DNA of 64,000 nt, from assembly GCF_000344615.1 (NCBI RefSeq), contig NZ_KB467824.1, forward strand, positions 1,328,592 to 1,392,591. Reading direction: 5' to 3'. The stretch is from Janthinobacterium sp. CG3 (GTDB taxonomy: Bacteria > Pseudomonadota > Gammaproteobacteria > Burkholderiales > Burkholderiaceae_D). The notes under the pieces are model-generated. The model worked only from the letters and a program-made list of their open reading frames with translations, was not told where the DNA came from and ran no database searches. The position numbers were made by a program, and so were the translations under genes. Positions 26,094-34,420 of the stretch are shown here, one piece after another (positions within the stretch are counted from its first letter, which is position 1; each line of letters begins with the position of its first letter).

Positions 26094-28502
26094 ATGTTGA
26101 ACAATTCGAGGCCGGCCATGGGGGCGGCGCTGGCGGCCCTGTTGACGCTGTCGGCCGGCGCGACGCAGGCGGCCGAGGTCAGTATTCGCCGCACCGCCGA
26201 CGGCATACCGCATATCAAGGCGGCCAACTGGCGCGACCTCGGCCTGGGTTATGGCTATGTGCAAGCGCAGGACGCCTTGTGCACGCTGAGCGAGGCGTTT
26301 GTCACCTACAAGGGCCGGCGCAGCTTGCATTGGGGAGCGGACAACCGGCCCGAGCATGAATCGATGCTGGGGCGCCCGACCAACCTGGAGCTGGATTTCT
26401 TCTTTGCCGCCTACGCCACCGAGGCGATGGTGGCGGCGTACCGGCGCGCCCAGCCGGTTGAGCTGCAACAATTGATCGGCGGGTTCGCCGACGGCTACAA
26501 CCGCTATCTGGGACAAGCCCGGCTGGCCCGCAGCGACGCCTGCGCCAGCCAAGCGTGGGTGGAGAACATCACGGCCGGCGACATCTACCGGCGCATGTAC
26601 GCCGCCAGCATCAGCGCCGGCTACGCGCGCTTTATCCCGGCGATTGCCAACGCGGCGCCGCCCGGCGCCGCCCGGGCGCAGGCCCACCCGGCCACCCGGG
26701 CGGCGCCGGGGCCGACGCTGGCCCAGACGCTGGCGCACACCATCGGCAACCAGCCCGGCATTGGCAGCAACGCCCTGGCGCTGGGCGGCGACGTCACCGG
26801 CGAGGCGCAGTCCGTGCTGTTTGGCAACCCGCACTGGTTTTGGCGCGGCCCGGACCGTTTCTACCAGGCCCACTTGAGCATACCCGGCAAGCTGAACGCC
26901 GCCGGCGTGTCCTTCCTCGGCGTGCCGGTGCTGATGGTGGGCTTCAACGACAACGTCGCGTGGAGCCATACGGTGTCCGAAGCGCGGCGTTTCGGCCTGT
27001 TCGACCTGACGCTGGCGGATCCGACCCACTATCGGCTCGACCAGGACCTGGTGCCGATGCGCGCGCACACCGTCACCGTGCCCCTGCGCGGCGCTGACGG
27101 CCAAGGCGACAGCGCCACGCGCACGCTGTATTCCAGCCAATACGGTCCGCTGCTCGACCTGGGCGTGCTGGCGCCCGAACTGGGCTGGAGCGCCGGCAAG
27201 GCGCTGGCGCTGCGCGACGTCAACGCCGACAACCTGCGGGTTTTCCGCACCTTCTTTTACTGGAACCAGGCGCGCTCGCTGCAACACTTTGTGGAAATCC
27301 AGAAGCGCGAGGCCGGCACGCCGTGGGTCAACACGGTCGCCATCGGTCGCGGCGACGCCCGCGTCTGGTATGCCGACATCGGCGCGGTGCCGAACGCGCC
27401 GGACCGCTTGCGCGCGCGCTGCGCAACGCCGGCGTCGAAGGCGTTTGCCGCGGTCGACCCGCTCGCGCCGGTGCTCGACGGCAGCCGCGGCGATTGCAAC
27501 TGGCTCGTCGACGGCGCCGCCGCCCAGCCCGGCGCCTTGCCGGCGTCCGCGCAGCCGGGACTGTTTCGCACCGACTATGTGGCGAACTCGAACGAGAGTT
27601 ATTGGCTGAGCAACCCGGCCGAGCCGCTGGAAGGCTATCCCTTGGTGATGGGCGGCGAGCGCCAAGGCGTGTCGCTGCGCGGCAAAATCGGCCACGGTAT
27701 CGCCGCCGAGATGCTGGCGCATGCGCCGCTGCCGGCGGCCGAGGTGGTCGACAGCCTGAAGCGGCAAGTGTTGGACGCCCGCTCGCTGGCGGCGCAACTG
27801 TACAAGACGCCGCTGCTGGAGTCGATCTGCTCGCAGCGGGTGGTCAAGGTGGAGCGCGACAGTCTGACCGGCAAGATCTTTGACGCGCCGCGGCCGGTGC
27901 GCCTGGCGCAGGCGTGCCGGGTGCTGGGCGGCTGGAACGACAGCGCCAACGCGGGCGAGCGCGGGGCGCTGTTGTGGGAGCAGTTCTGGGCCAGGGTGGA
28001 GAAAATTCCCGAGGCCGAGCGCTTTGCCGTGCCGTTCGACCCGGCCCATCCGCTGGAGACGCCGGCGCGCATCCAGGCCGGGGACCCGCGCATGGCGACC
28101 AGCTTGGGGGCGGCGGTGCTGGCGATGACCGACGCCGGCCAGGCGCTCGACACCTTGCTTGGCGACAGCCTGTACGCCGGCGACGGCGCCGCCGCCGCGC
28201 ATGTGCCGCTGTACGGCGGCTGCCACCAGGGCGGTTACTACACGGTGGCCTGCCGGGCGCTGGGCAGCCGGGGCGTACCGCCTGACTTTGTCGGCAACAG
28301 CTATGTGCAAGTGGTGCGCTTCGGACCGGGCGGCGCGCAAGCCGACACCTTGCTCGCCCACGGCTTGCGCGACACCGGGCTGGCCGACGTGGCGGGCAAT
28401 TCGGCGCTACAGCGCTACGCGGCCAAGCAATGGCAGCGCTTTCCGTTCCGCGAGGCCGAGATCGCCGCCGCAGTCACGTCGAGCACGGTATTGCAGCCGT
28501 AA
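26094..28502 (+). CDS. PvdQ-like penicillin acylase family N-terminal hydrolase
   Basis: This 802-aa secreted proenzyme has a signal peptide (cleavage near ATQAAE) and an alpha-chain region with RRTADGIPHIKA. The autoprocessing site GIGSNALALGG puts the catalytic N-terminal Ser at about residue 225; Asn and Arg positions of the beta chain follow. Family members cleave amide-linked acyl groups in the periplasm. In pyoverdine biosynthesis PvdQ removes the fatty acid from the acylated precursor. Its place between the monooxygenase and exporter genes implies the same step here, so the nascent siderophore is probably acylated. Quorum-signal acylase activity is an alternative. Confidence 0.88.
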   Translation: MLNNSRPAMGAALAALLTLSAGATQAAEVSIRRTADGIPHIKAANWRDLGLGYGYVQAQDALCTLSEAFVTYKGRRSLHWGADNRPEHESMLGRPTNLELDFFFAAYATEAMVAAYRRAQPVELQQLIGGFADGYNRYLGQARLARSDACASQAWVENITAGDIYRRMYAASISAGYARFIPAIANAAPPGAARAQAHPATRAAPGPTLAQTLAHTIGNQPGIGSNALALGGDVTGEAQSVLFGNPHWFWRGPDRFYQAHLSIPGKLNAAGVSFLGVPVLMVGFNDNVAWSHTVSEARRFGLFDLTLADPTHYRLDQDLVPMRAHTVTVPLRGADGQGDSATRTLYSSQYGPLLDLGVLAPELGWSAGKALALRDVNADNLRVFRTFFYWNQARSLQHFVEIQKREAGTPWVNTVAIGRGDARVWYADIGAVPNAPDRLRARCATPASKAFAAVDPLAPVLDGSRGDCNWLVDGAAAQPGALPASAQPGLFRTDYVANSNESYWLSNPAEPLEGYPLVMGGERQGVSLRGKIGHGIAAEMLAHAPLPAAEVVDSLKRQVLDARSLAAQLYKTPLLESICSQRVVKVERDSLTGKIFDAPRPVRLAQACRVLGGWNDSANAGERGALLWEQFWARVEKIPEAERFAVPFDPAHPLETPARIQAGDPRMATSLGAAVLAMTDAGQALDTLLGDSLYAGDGAAAAHVPLYGGCHQGGYYTVACRALGSRGVPPDFVGNSYVQVVRFGPGGAQADTLLAHGLRDTGLADVAGNSALQRYAAKQWQRFPFREAEIAAAVTSSTVLQP

Positions 28503-28529
28503 GCAGGCCCGTTCCAAACAAATCAGGCT

Positions 28530-28554
28530 AAACAAGGCGCACCACCGTTCGTCT
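28530..28554 (+). promoter_or_regulatory. Candidate iron-starvation ECF sigma promoter (ABC exporter-thioesterase operon)
   Basis: The plus strand reads TAAACA and TTCGTC with 17 nt between TAAA and CGTC. The -10 ends 33 bp before the exporter ATG, and AAGGA precedes that start by about 10 bp. Confidence 0.75.
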
Positions 28555-28587
28555 TGCAAGGGAAGCCCACTCACAAGGATTACGTTC

Positions 28588-30222
28588 ATGTTACGATTTT
28601 TGATTCAACAATCCAGGGGCCTGTTGCTCGCCGCCGCCGCCGGCAGCGTTGCGCACGGTGTCTGCGGCGTCGCGCTGATCGCCCTCATCAGCGAGGCCCT
28701 CAGCGCCGCGCCGTCGGCGCGCGCCGGCATGGCCTGGATGTTCGGCGTGCTGGCAATCGGGCTGATGCTCACCCACATCGTCGCCTCGGGCCTGTTCGAG
28801 CGCCTTAGCCAGCACGCCCACGCCGAATTACGGCGCTACGTCAGCGGCCGCGTCATGGCGGCCGACTACCGCAACCTGGAAGCGGTCGGTTCGGCCAAGG
28901 TGCAGTCGGCGCTGTCCGAGCACAGCGCCAACGTCGCCGCCTTCTTCGTCACGTTCCCTGCCATCCTGAGCAATTTCGTCGTAGTACTCGGTTGCCTGAC
29001 CTACATGTTGCTGTTGTCGTGGCAAATCTTCCTGTTCGCCGTCGCGCTGATCGGGCTCGGTTCCTTCGGCTACCACCTGGCCAACCTGCGCGCGATCCGC
29101 CATTTAAACCTGGCGGCGGAGGAGCAGGACCGCCTGTTCGGCCATTTCCGCGCGCTGACCGACGGCGCCAAGGAACTGCGGCTGCATTTCGGCAAGCGCA
29201 CAGTCTTCCGCGAGCAAGTGCTGGGCGCGTCGATCGAGCAGGTGCGCAGCGCCCGCACGCTTGGCATGTCGATTTTTGTGGTCTCGGCCAGTTGGGCCAA
29301 TTTCCTGATCTACGCCTTCATCGGCCTGGTCTTGTTCGTGCTGCTGGGCGACGCGCCCGACCAATCCCGCGTCATGACCGGCTTCGCGCTGGTGTTCGTC
29401 TACATGGTTACGCCGCTCGAAGTGCTGCTGCTCAACATCCCGCGCGCCAATCTGGCCAAGGCATCGGCCAAGCGCATCGACGAGATCACGGCGGGCATGG
29501 CCGAGCACGAGCAGGCCGTCACCAGCGCCCAGCCGGAGCCGCTGTACCAACTGGCGCTGGAATCGGTGGTGCACCGCTACTACCACGAGCAAAGCGATGA
29601 TTTCTTCGCCTTGGGGCCGGTCAGCTTCGTCTTCAAACCGGGCGAAGTAGTGTTCCTGGTCGGCGGCAACGGCAGCGGCAAGACCACGCTAGCCAAATTG
29701 CTGGTCGGCCTGTATCCGCCGGAATCGGGCCGCATCACGCTCAACGGCAACAGCGTCGACGACAGCAACCGCGACCAGTACCGGCAATTGTTCAGCACCG
29801 TGTTTTCCGACTTCTACCTGTTCGACCGCCTGCTGCACAGCGGCGACGGCGGCGCGGATCTGGACGCGCGTGGCAACCGCCTGATTGAACGCCTGCACCT
29901 GCAACACAAGGTCCAGGTACGCGACGGCGCGTTCACCACGCAGGCGCTGTCGCAGGGGCAGCGCAAACGTCTGGCGCTGGTGGTCGCTTGTTTGGAGAAC
30001 CGGCCCTTCCTGGTGTTCGACGAATGGGCGGCAGACCAGGACCCGCTGTTCAAAAACGTGTTCTACCAGGAGGTGCTGGCCGAGCTGAAGGCGCAGGGCA
30101 AGACCATTCTGGTGATCTCGCACGACGACCGCTATTTCCACCTGGCCGACCGGCTCATCCGCATGGAAAACGGCCAGCTCAGCGAGGACACCACGCCGCG
30201 CACCCGCGTCCAGGCGGCATAG
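28588..30222 (+). CDS. Cyclic peptide/siderophore export ABC transporter (PvdE/SyrD-like)
   Basis: This 544-aa protein fuses a six-helix membrane domain (residues about 1-290) to an ATPase domain with Walker A GGNGSGKTT near 355, signature LSQGQRKR near 453 and Walker B FLVFDEW near 471. PvdE-type transporters move the siderophore precursor from cytoplasm to periplasm, which fits the periplasmic acylase encoded just upstream. The ATG at 28588 is chosen because it has AAGGA upstream and begins a typical membrane start; the frame is open further left but runs into the acylase gene. The stop overlaps the next GTG start by one base. Confidence 0.92.
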   Translation: MLRFLIQQSRGLLLAAAAGSVAHGVCGVALIALISEALSAAPSARAGMAWMFGVLAIGLMLTHIVASGLFERLSQHAHAELRRYVSGRVMAADYRNLEAVGSAKVQSALSEHSANVAAFFVTFPAILSNFVVVLGCLTYMLLLSWQIFLFAVALIGLGSFGYHLANLRAIRHLNLAAEEQDRLFGHFRALTDGAKELRLHFGKRTVFREQVLGASIEQVRSARTLGMSIFVVSASWANFLIYAFIGLVLFVLLGDAPDQSRVMTGFALVFVYMVTPLEVLLLNIPRANLAKASAKRIDEITAGMAEHEQAVTSAQPEPLYQLALESVVHRYYHEQSDDFFALGPVSFVFKPGEVVFLVGGNGSGKTTLAKLLVGLYPPESGRITLNGNSVDDSNRDQYRQLFSTVFSDFYLFDRLLHSGDGGADLDARGNRLIERLHLQHKVQVRDGAFTTQALSQGQRKRLALVVACLENRPFLVFDEWAADQDPLFKNVFYQEVLAELKAQGKTILVISHDDRYFHLADRLIRMENGQLSEDTTPRTRVQAA

Positions 30223-30959
30223 TGCTTGCCGACAGGGCGTCGATCACCTTGCTGTGCCTGCCCAACGCGGGCGCCAGCGCCACCATGTACCTGCGCTGGC
30301 GGCGTTTGCTGCCGGCGTGGATTGGCTTGATGCCGATGGAGTTGCCGGGCCGGGGCGTGCGCTCGGGCGAGGCGCTGGTGCAGGACTACGACACCTTGCT
30401 CGCGCAGCTGTGCGACGAATACCTGCGCCTGCCGCCGCGGCCGTACGCCTTGTTCGGCCATAGCATGGGCGGCTTGCTGGCGTATGGCATGGCGCGGCGC
30501 CTGCGCCAACTTGGCGGGGGCAGGGCGCCGCGCGCGCTGCTGGTTTCGGCCAGCGCCGCGCCATCGTGCCGCGACACGCTGGTCTTCACGCCGGACGACG
30601 ACCAGGCGCTGGTCGCCGAGCTGCGGCGCCAGGGCGGCACGCCCGAGGCCGTGTTCGACAGCGGGGAATTGATGCAGATGATCTTGCCGACGATGCGCGC
30701 GGACTACCGCGTGTGCGCCAGCTTCTGCTTCGACGCGGCGGCGCCGCCGTTGGATATGCCGCTGTGGGTGATGGCCGGCCGCAACGACCGCTACACGGCG
30801 CCGCAGATGCAGGCATGGCGCCGGGAAGCCGGTTCGGACTTCGGGCTGGAGTGGTACGACGGCGGCCATTTCTATCTGCGCGGGCAGGCGCAGGAGCGGC
30901 AATTGATGCAGGCGCTGGAGCGCGCCCTGGCGCTCAGGCAGCCGGCGTCGTGCCCTTGA
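30222..30959 (+). CDS. Type II thioesterase
   Basis: This 245-aa alpha/beta hydrolase has the nucleophile motif GHSMGG (residues about 83-88), LPGRG near residue 41 and the late His in YDGGHFYL. Stand-alone enzymes of this type clear misprimed or stalled acyl groups from NRPS and PKS carrier domains. The GTG start overlaps the exporter stop (TAGTG), so it should be co-translated with the exporter. Its 3' end overlaps the convergent ferric-reductase gene by 26 bp. Confidence 0.9.
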   Translation: MLADRASITLLCLPNAGASATMYLRWRRLLPAWIGLMPMELPGRGVRSGEALVQDYDTLLAQLCDEYLRLPPRPYALFGHSMGGLLAYGMARRLRQLGGGRAPRALLVSASAAPSCRDTLVFTPDDDQALVAELRRQGGTPEAVFDSGELMQMILPTMRADYRVCASFCFDAAAPPLDMPLWVMAGRNDRYTAPQMQAWRREAGSDFGLEWYDGGHFYLRGQAQERQLMQALERALALRQPASCP

Positions 30960-31716
30960 CTCGTGCGTTGCCCGAATCGAGCGGGCAGGCGCCGCAGTAG
31001 CCTTGATCCGGCAGCAGGTGGTACAGGCAACATTGCCGGTGCAGCAGCAGCGGCTTGCCTGGACTGGCAGCATCGTCGGACAGCCCTTGCGCGCGGCCTT
31101 GTCGCATATGTAAGGGATTGACGGCGCCGGCCCACGCCGGCGCGTCGAGCAAGGCGGCGCGGTCTTGCGCAACCGCCGCCGCGATGTCGGCCTCGCCGTG
31201 GGCGACGGCAGATTGCGCCGCCTCGGCCAGGAACCTGTCGAGCAGTCGCGCCAGATTTCCCCATAATGTCTTCTGTGCCAGTCCCGACTGGCGGCCCAGT
31301 TGCGCGAACAGGGGCGTCAAATGGCCGCGCAGTAATGCGTCATAACATTCCACGGTGTCGGCGCCAGCACCGCCCAGCGCGCGGATATGGAATCGCGCCA
31401 CGCCGCCGTGGTGGTCGAGCGATACTGCCATGTCGTTGGCGTCTGCCGGGAAGCGGTGGCGCAGCAGCGTTGCCGCCGCCGCTAGCGGTGGCAGTAGCGC
31501 GCCCAGATAGCTGTAGCTCCAGGCCGAGGCCGCCGGCCGCAGGTCGTCCGTGCCGAGCCTGTCCGCGAAACGACGCACGCTTTGCGCCAGCAGCGTGGGG
31601 TCGGCCAGCAATCGGCTTACCGGCAGCGCATCCGGCGGAAACCGCGGCGCGTAGGAGAGTGACTCGCCATAGGCGCGCCGTTCGCCCTGGAACAAGGGTT
31701 CCAGCAGGGCGATCAT
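30934..31716 (-). CDS. Siderophore-iron reductase, FhuF family
   Basis: This 260-aa protein ends with the diagnostic FhuF cysteine pattern: CCLYHLLPDQGYCGAC (Cys-Cys, ten residues, Cys, two residues, Cys), the ligands of an unusual 2Fe-2S cluster. FhuF reduces ferric hydroxamate siderophores in the cytoplasm so that iron is released. Upstream residues such as YSYLGALLPPLAA fit the family. It is the only gene of its unit, convergent with the thioesterase gene, and carries its own iron-starvation type promoter 29 bp upstream. Confidence 0.92.
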   Translation of the reverse strand: MIALLEPLFQGERRAYGESLSYAPRFPPDALPVSRLLADPTLLAQSVRRFADRLGTDDLRPAASAWSYSYLGALLPPLAAAATLLRHRFPADANDMAVSLDHHGGVARFHIRALGGAGADTVECYDALLRGHLTPLFAQLGRQSGLAQKTLWGNLARLLDRFLAEAAQSAVAHGEADIAAAVAQDRAALLDAPAWAGAVNPLHMRQGRAQGLSDDAASPGKPLLLHRQCCLYHLLPDQGYCGACPLDSGNARVKGTTPAA

Positions 31717-31744
31717 GGGGATAATTTTCGGGTCATGTTTAGTA

Positions 31745-31769
31745 GACGAACCGGCGACGCGAATGTTTT
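31745..31769 (-). promoter_or_regulatory. Candidate iron-starvation ECF sigma promoter (FhuF-like reductase)
   Basis: The minus strand reads AAAACA and GGTTCGTC with the usual 17-nt spacing to CGTC; the first base of the TAAA element is changed to A. It lies 29 bp before the reductase start. Confidence 0.6.
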
Positions 31770-31800
31770 CGACGTTGACGCCGGGCCGCTGCCGACGCCA

Positions 31801-31831
31801 GTCGGGTTACGCCCGGACGGGCTAACCCGAC
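31801..31831. repeat. Palindromic repeat family B, copy 2
   Basis: GTCGGGTTACGCCC and GGGCTAACCCGAC form a near-perfect inverted repeat around four loop bases. The 14-base left arm is identical to the one at 14867-14880. It lies between the FhuF promoter and the end of the LysR gene, at the right border of the siderophore locus. Confidence 0.7.
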
Positions 31832-31893
31832 CGACGAAAATCGTTCGTTTGGCGACGTGGAGATTGGCAATCGTTGGGTTGGCGGAATGGCGA

Positions 31894-32799
31894 TCAGGGA
31901 GCGTCGGGGCGCGCCGCGCAGATGTCGAGGACCAGGCCGCGCAGCCAGCGATGTGCCGGATCGGCGTCCAGCCGTGGGTGCCAGAGCAATGAAATGCTGA
32001 TTTCCGGCGCCGCGACGGGAAGGGCGAAGCTGTGCATGCCGGCGCGCAGGTTGTCGGTGTAGCGTTCGGGAACGCTGGCGATCAGCTCGCCGGCCCGGGC
32101 CAGCGCCAGCGCCGCCGAAAAGCTGCCGACAATCGTGGCGATTTGCCGTTCCAGCCCGAGCGCCAGCAAGGCTTCGTCTATCTGCCCCTTGTCGAGTCCG
32201 AGTCGCGAAACGCTGATGTGCCGGCCCGCCGCATACAGCGCGGGCGTGACCGCGCCCTGGCTCAGCGGGTGGCCGGTGCGCACCACGCCAATGAAACGGT
32301 CGCGGAACAAGGCGCGCGCGCGTACTTCCGGCCCGGTCGCCTTGCCCACCACGCCGGTCTCCAGGTCGACGCTGCCGTCGCGCAGGGACGCGCTGTCTTT
32401 GTTCGTTTTCTGCACAAAACACAGCCGCACGCCCGGCGCTTCCTCGCCGACGCGGGCGATCAGCGCCGCGCCGAAGTTTTCGACGAAGCCTTCGCGGGTA
32501 CGCAGCGTAAACGTTCTGGCGAGCTGTTTCAGGTTGAGCTTCTCGGCAGGCCGGAGTACCGCTTTTGCATCTTCGACCAGTTGGCTGACGCGCTCGCGCA
32601 GCTCGATCGCCCTGGGTGTCGGAACGAGGCCGCGTCCGGCCCGGACCAACAGCGGATCGCCGGTGGTCTCGCGCAGGCGCGCCAACGCGCGGCTCATCGC
32701 CGACGGGCTAAGGCGCAGCCGCTGGGCTGCGCGCGCAACGCTGCCTTCGGCGAGCACGGCGTCTAGAGTGATCAATAAGTTCAAATCCGGTGTCGACAT
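31894..32799 (-). CDS. LysR family transcriptional regulator
   Basis: This 301-aa protein has the LysR N-terminal helix-turn-helix (NLLITLDAVLAEGSVARAAQRLRLSPSAMSRAL, quoted here in part by position 7-39) and a periplasmic-binding-like effector domain after residue 90. It is divergent from the MFS transporter gene, with 139 bp between them, so it probably controls the transporter and outer-membrane protein operon. Its effector is unknown. Confidence 0.9.
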   Translation of the reverse strand: MSTPDLNLLITLDAVLAEGSVARAAQRLRLSPSAMSRALARLRETTGDPLLVRAGRGLVPTPRAIELRERVSQLVEDAKAVLRPAEKLNLKQLARTFTLRTREGFVENFGAALIARVGEEAPGVRLCFVQKTNKDSASLRDGSVDLETGVVGKATGPEVRARALFRDRFIGVVRTGHPLSQGAVTPALYAAGRHISVSRLGLDKGQIDEALLALGLERQIATIVGSFSAALALARAGELIASVPERYTDNLRAGMHSFALPVAAPEISISLLWHPRLDADPAHRWLRGLVLDICAARPDAP

Positions 32800-32938
32800 G
32801 CGGCAATTTTAACGTAGATTGTTTTGGGATGGCGTCAGACGCACGAATACAGTGCAAATGCTGCGCCTTCCGCTATGTCAAGCCAGAAGGCATGATGTGC
32901 TTAGCTCCATTTCGAGAGTTGTCAAATAAGCGGAGGTC

Positions 32939-34420
32939 ATGTTGAAACCCATCAATGCAAAAACCGATGAGGTGCCAGAGGGAAGAGCGACACTCGCTCC
33001 CACGGTGCGCTGGGCGTTGGTCAGCCTTTCCCTATCCATGTTGCTCTCCTCGCTAGGCATCAGCATTGCCAATGTCGGTTTGCCGACGCTGGCGCAGGCG
33101 TTCAACGCCTCCTTCCAGCAGGTACAGTGGGTCGTGCTGGCCTATCTGCTCGCCGTCACCACCGTGATCGTCAGCGTTGGGCGGCTCGGCGACATCACCG
33201 GGCGCCGGCGCTTGCTGCTGGCCGGTATCGCTCTGTTCACGCTGGCCTCGGCGCTGTGCGGCTTCGCCCCCACGCTGCCCGTGCTGATTGCCGCCCGCGC
33301 GGTACAGGGCCTTGGCGCGGCCACCATGATGGCCCTCACCATGGCCTTCGTCGCCGAGACAGTACCGAAGGCAAGGACCGGTAGCGCCATGGGGCTGCTC
33401 GGCACCATGTCGGCGATTGGCACGGCGCTCGGTCCCACGCTCGGCGGCACGCTGATCGCCGCACTGGGTTGGCCGGCCATTTTCTTCATCAATGTGCCGC
33501 TGGGCATCGTGGCGCTGCTGCTCGCGCAGCGCTTCCTGCCGGATGACCGCCGCGCACCGAAGGCGCAGCGGCCCGGCTTCGACCATGTGGGTACGCTGCT
33601 GCTTGCGCTGACGCTGGTGGCCTATGCGCTTGCCATGACGACCGGGCGCGGTAGTTTCGGCGCCATCAACGTGGCGCTGCTGGCCGCCGCCGTCTGCGGC
33701 GTCGGCCTTTTCGTGCGCGCCGAGTCGACGGCCGCGTCGCCGCTGATCCGCCTGGCGATGTTCGGCAATCCGGTGCTGAGCGCGGGCTTCGCCATGAGCG
33801 CCCTGGTGACGACCGTGGTGATGGCGACGCTGGTGGTCGGCCCGTTCTACCTGTCCGGCGCGCTGGCGCTCGACACCGCCCGGGTCGGGCTGGTCATGTC
33901 GTCCGGTCCGATTGTCGCCGCACTGACGGGTGTGCCTGCCGGCCGCGCGGTCGACCGTTTTGGCGCGCGGCGCATGACTATTGCCGGGCTCGTCGCCATG
34001 GCGCTCGGTTGCGCCGTCCTGCCCATGCTGCCGACGCGCTTTGGCATTCCCGGATACATGGGCCCGCTCGTCGTCGTCACCGCCGGCTATGCGCTGTTCC
34101 AGGCTGCCAATAATACCGCCGTCATGACGGATATCCGCGCCGACCAGCGCGGCGTCGTATCCGGCTTGCTGAACCTGTCGCGCAATCTTGGGCTGCTCAC
34201 CGGCGCGTCCGTGATGGGCGCCGTGTTCGCGCTCGCTTCGGCGACGGGCGACATGCTGGCGGCGCCGCCGGAGGCGCTTGCCAACGGCATGCGTATTACC
34301 TTCGCCGTTGCCGCCGCGCTCATCGTTGGCGCCCTCGCTATCGCCGCCTTTAGCCAGGCGCTGTCGCAGCGCGCCGCTGCGCCACAATGTGGCCGGGAGG
34401 ACGCGAATGGCCCCCGGTAA
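32939..34420 (+). CDS. MFS transporter, DHA2 (14-helix drug exporter) family
   Basis: This 493-aa inner-membrane protein has the DHA2 hallmarks: GRLGDITGRRRLLLAG between helices 2 and 3, and motif C-like GPTLGGTLI near residue 165. Fourteen hydrophobic segments can be counted. The family exports cationic dyes, antiseptics and antibiotics by proton antiport. The gene is divergent from the LysR gene and its last 14 bp overlap the start of the outer-membrane protein gene. The pair could move one substrate, but the second protein is not a TolC-type channel. Confidence 0.88.
   Translation: MLKPINAKTDEVPEGRATLAPTVRWALVSLSLSMLLSSLGISIANVGLPTLAQAFNASFQQVQWVVLAYLLAVTTVIVSVGRLGDITGRRRLLLAGIALFTLASALCGFAPTLPVLIAARAVQGLGAATMMALTMAFVAETVPKARTGSAMGLLGTMSAIGTALGPTLGGTLIAALGWPAIFFINVPLGIVALLLAQRFLPDDRRAPKAQRPGFDHVGTLLLALTLVAYALAMTTGRGSFGAINVALLAAAVCGVGLFVRAESTAASPLIRLAMFGNPVLSAGFAMSALVTTVVMATLVVGPFYLSGALALDTARVGLVMSSGPIVAALTGVPAGRAVDRFGARRMTIAGLVAMALGCAVLPMLPTRFGIPGYMGPLVVVTAGYALFQAANNTAVMTDIRADQRGVVSGLLNLSRNLGLLTGASVMGAVFALASATGDMLAAPPEALANGMRITFAVAAALIVGALAIAAFSQALSQRAAAPQCGREDANGPR

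Noticed and set aside
28159-28587. Upstream extension of the ABC exporter frame
   Set aside because: It overlaps the acylase gene in another frame and lacks membrane-protein character. ATG 28588 with AAGGA upstream is the credible start.
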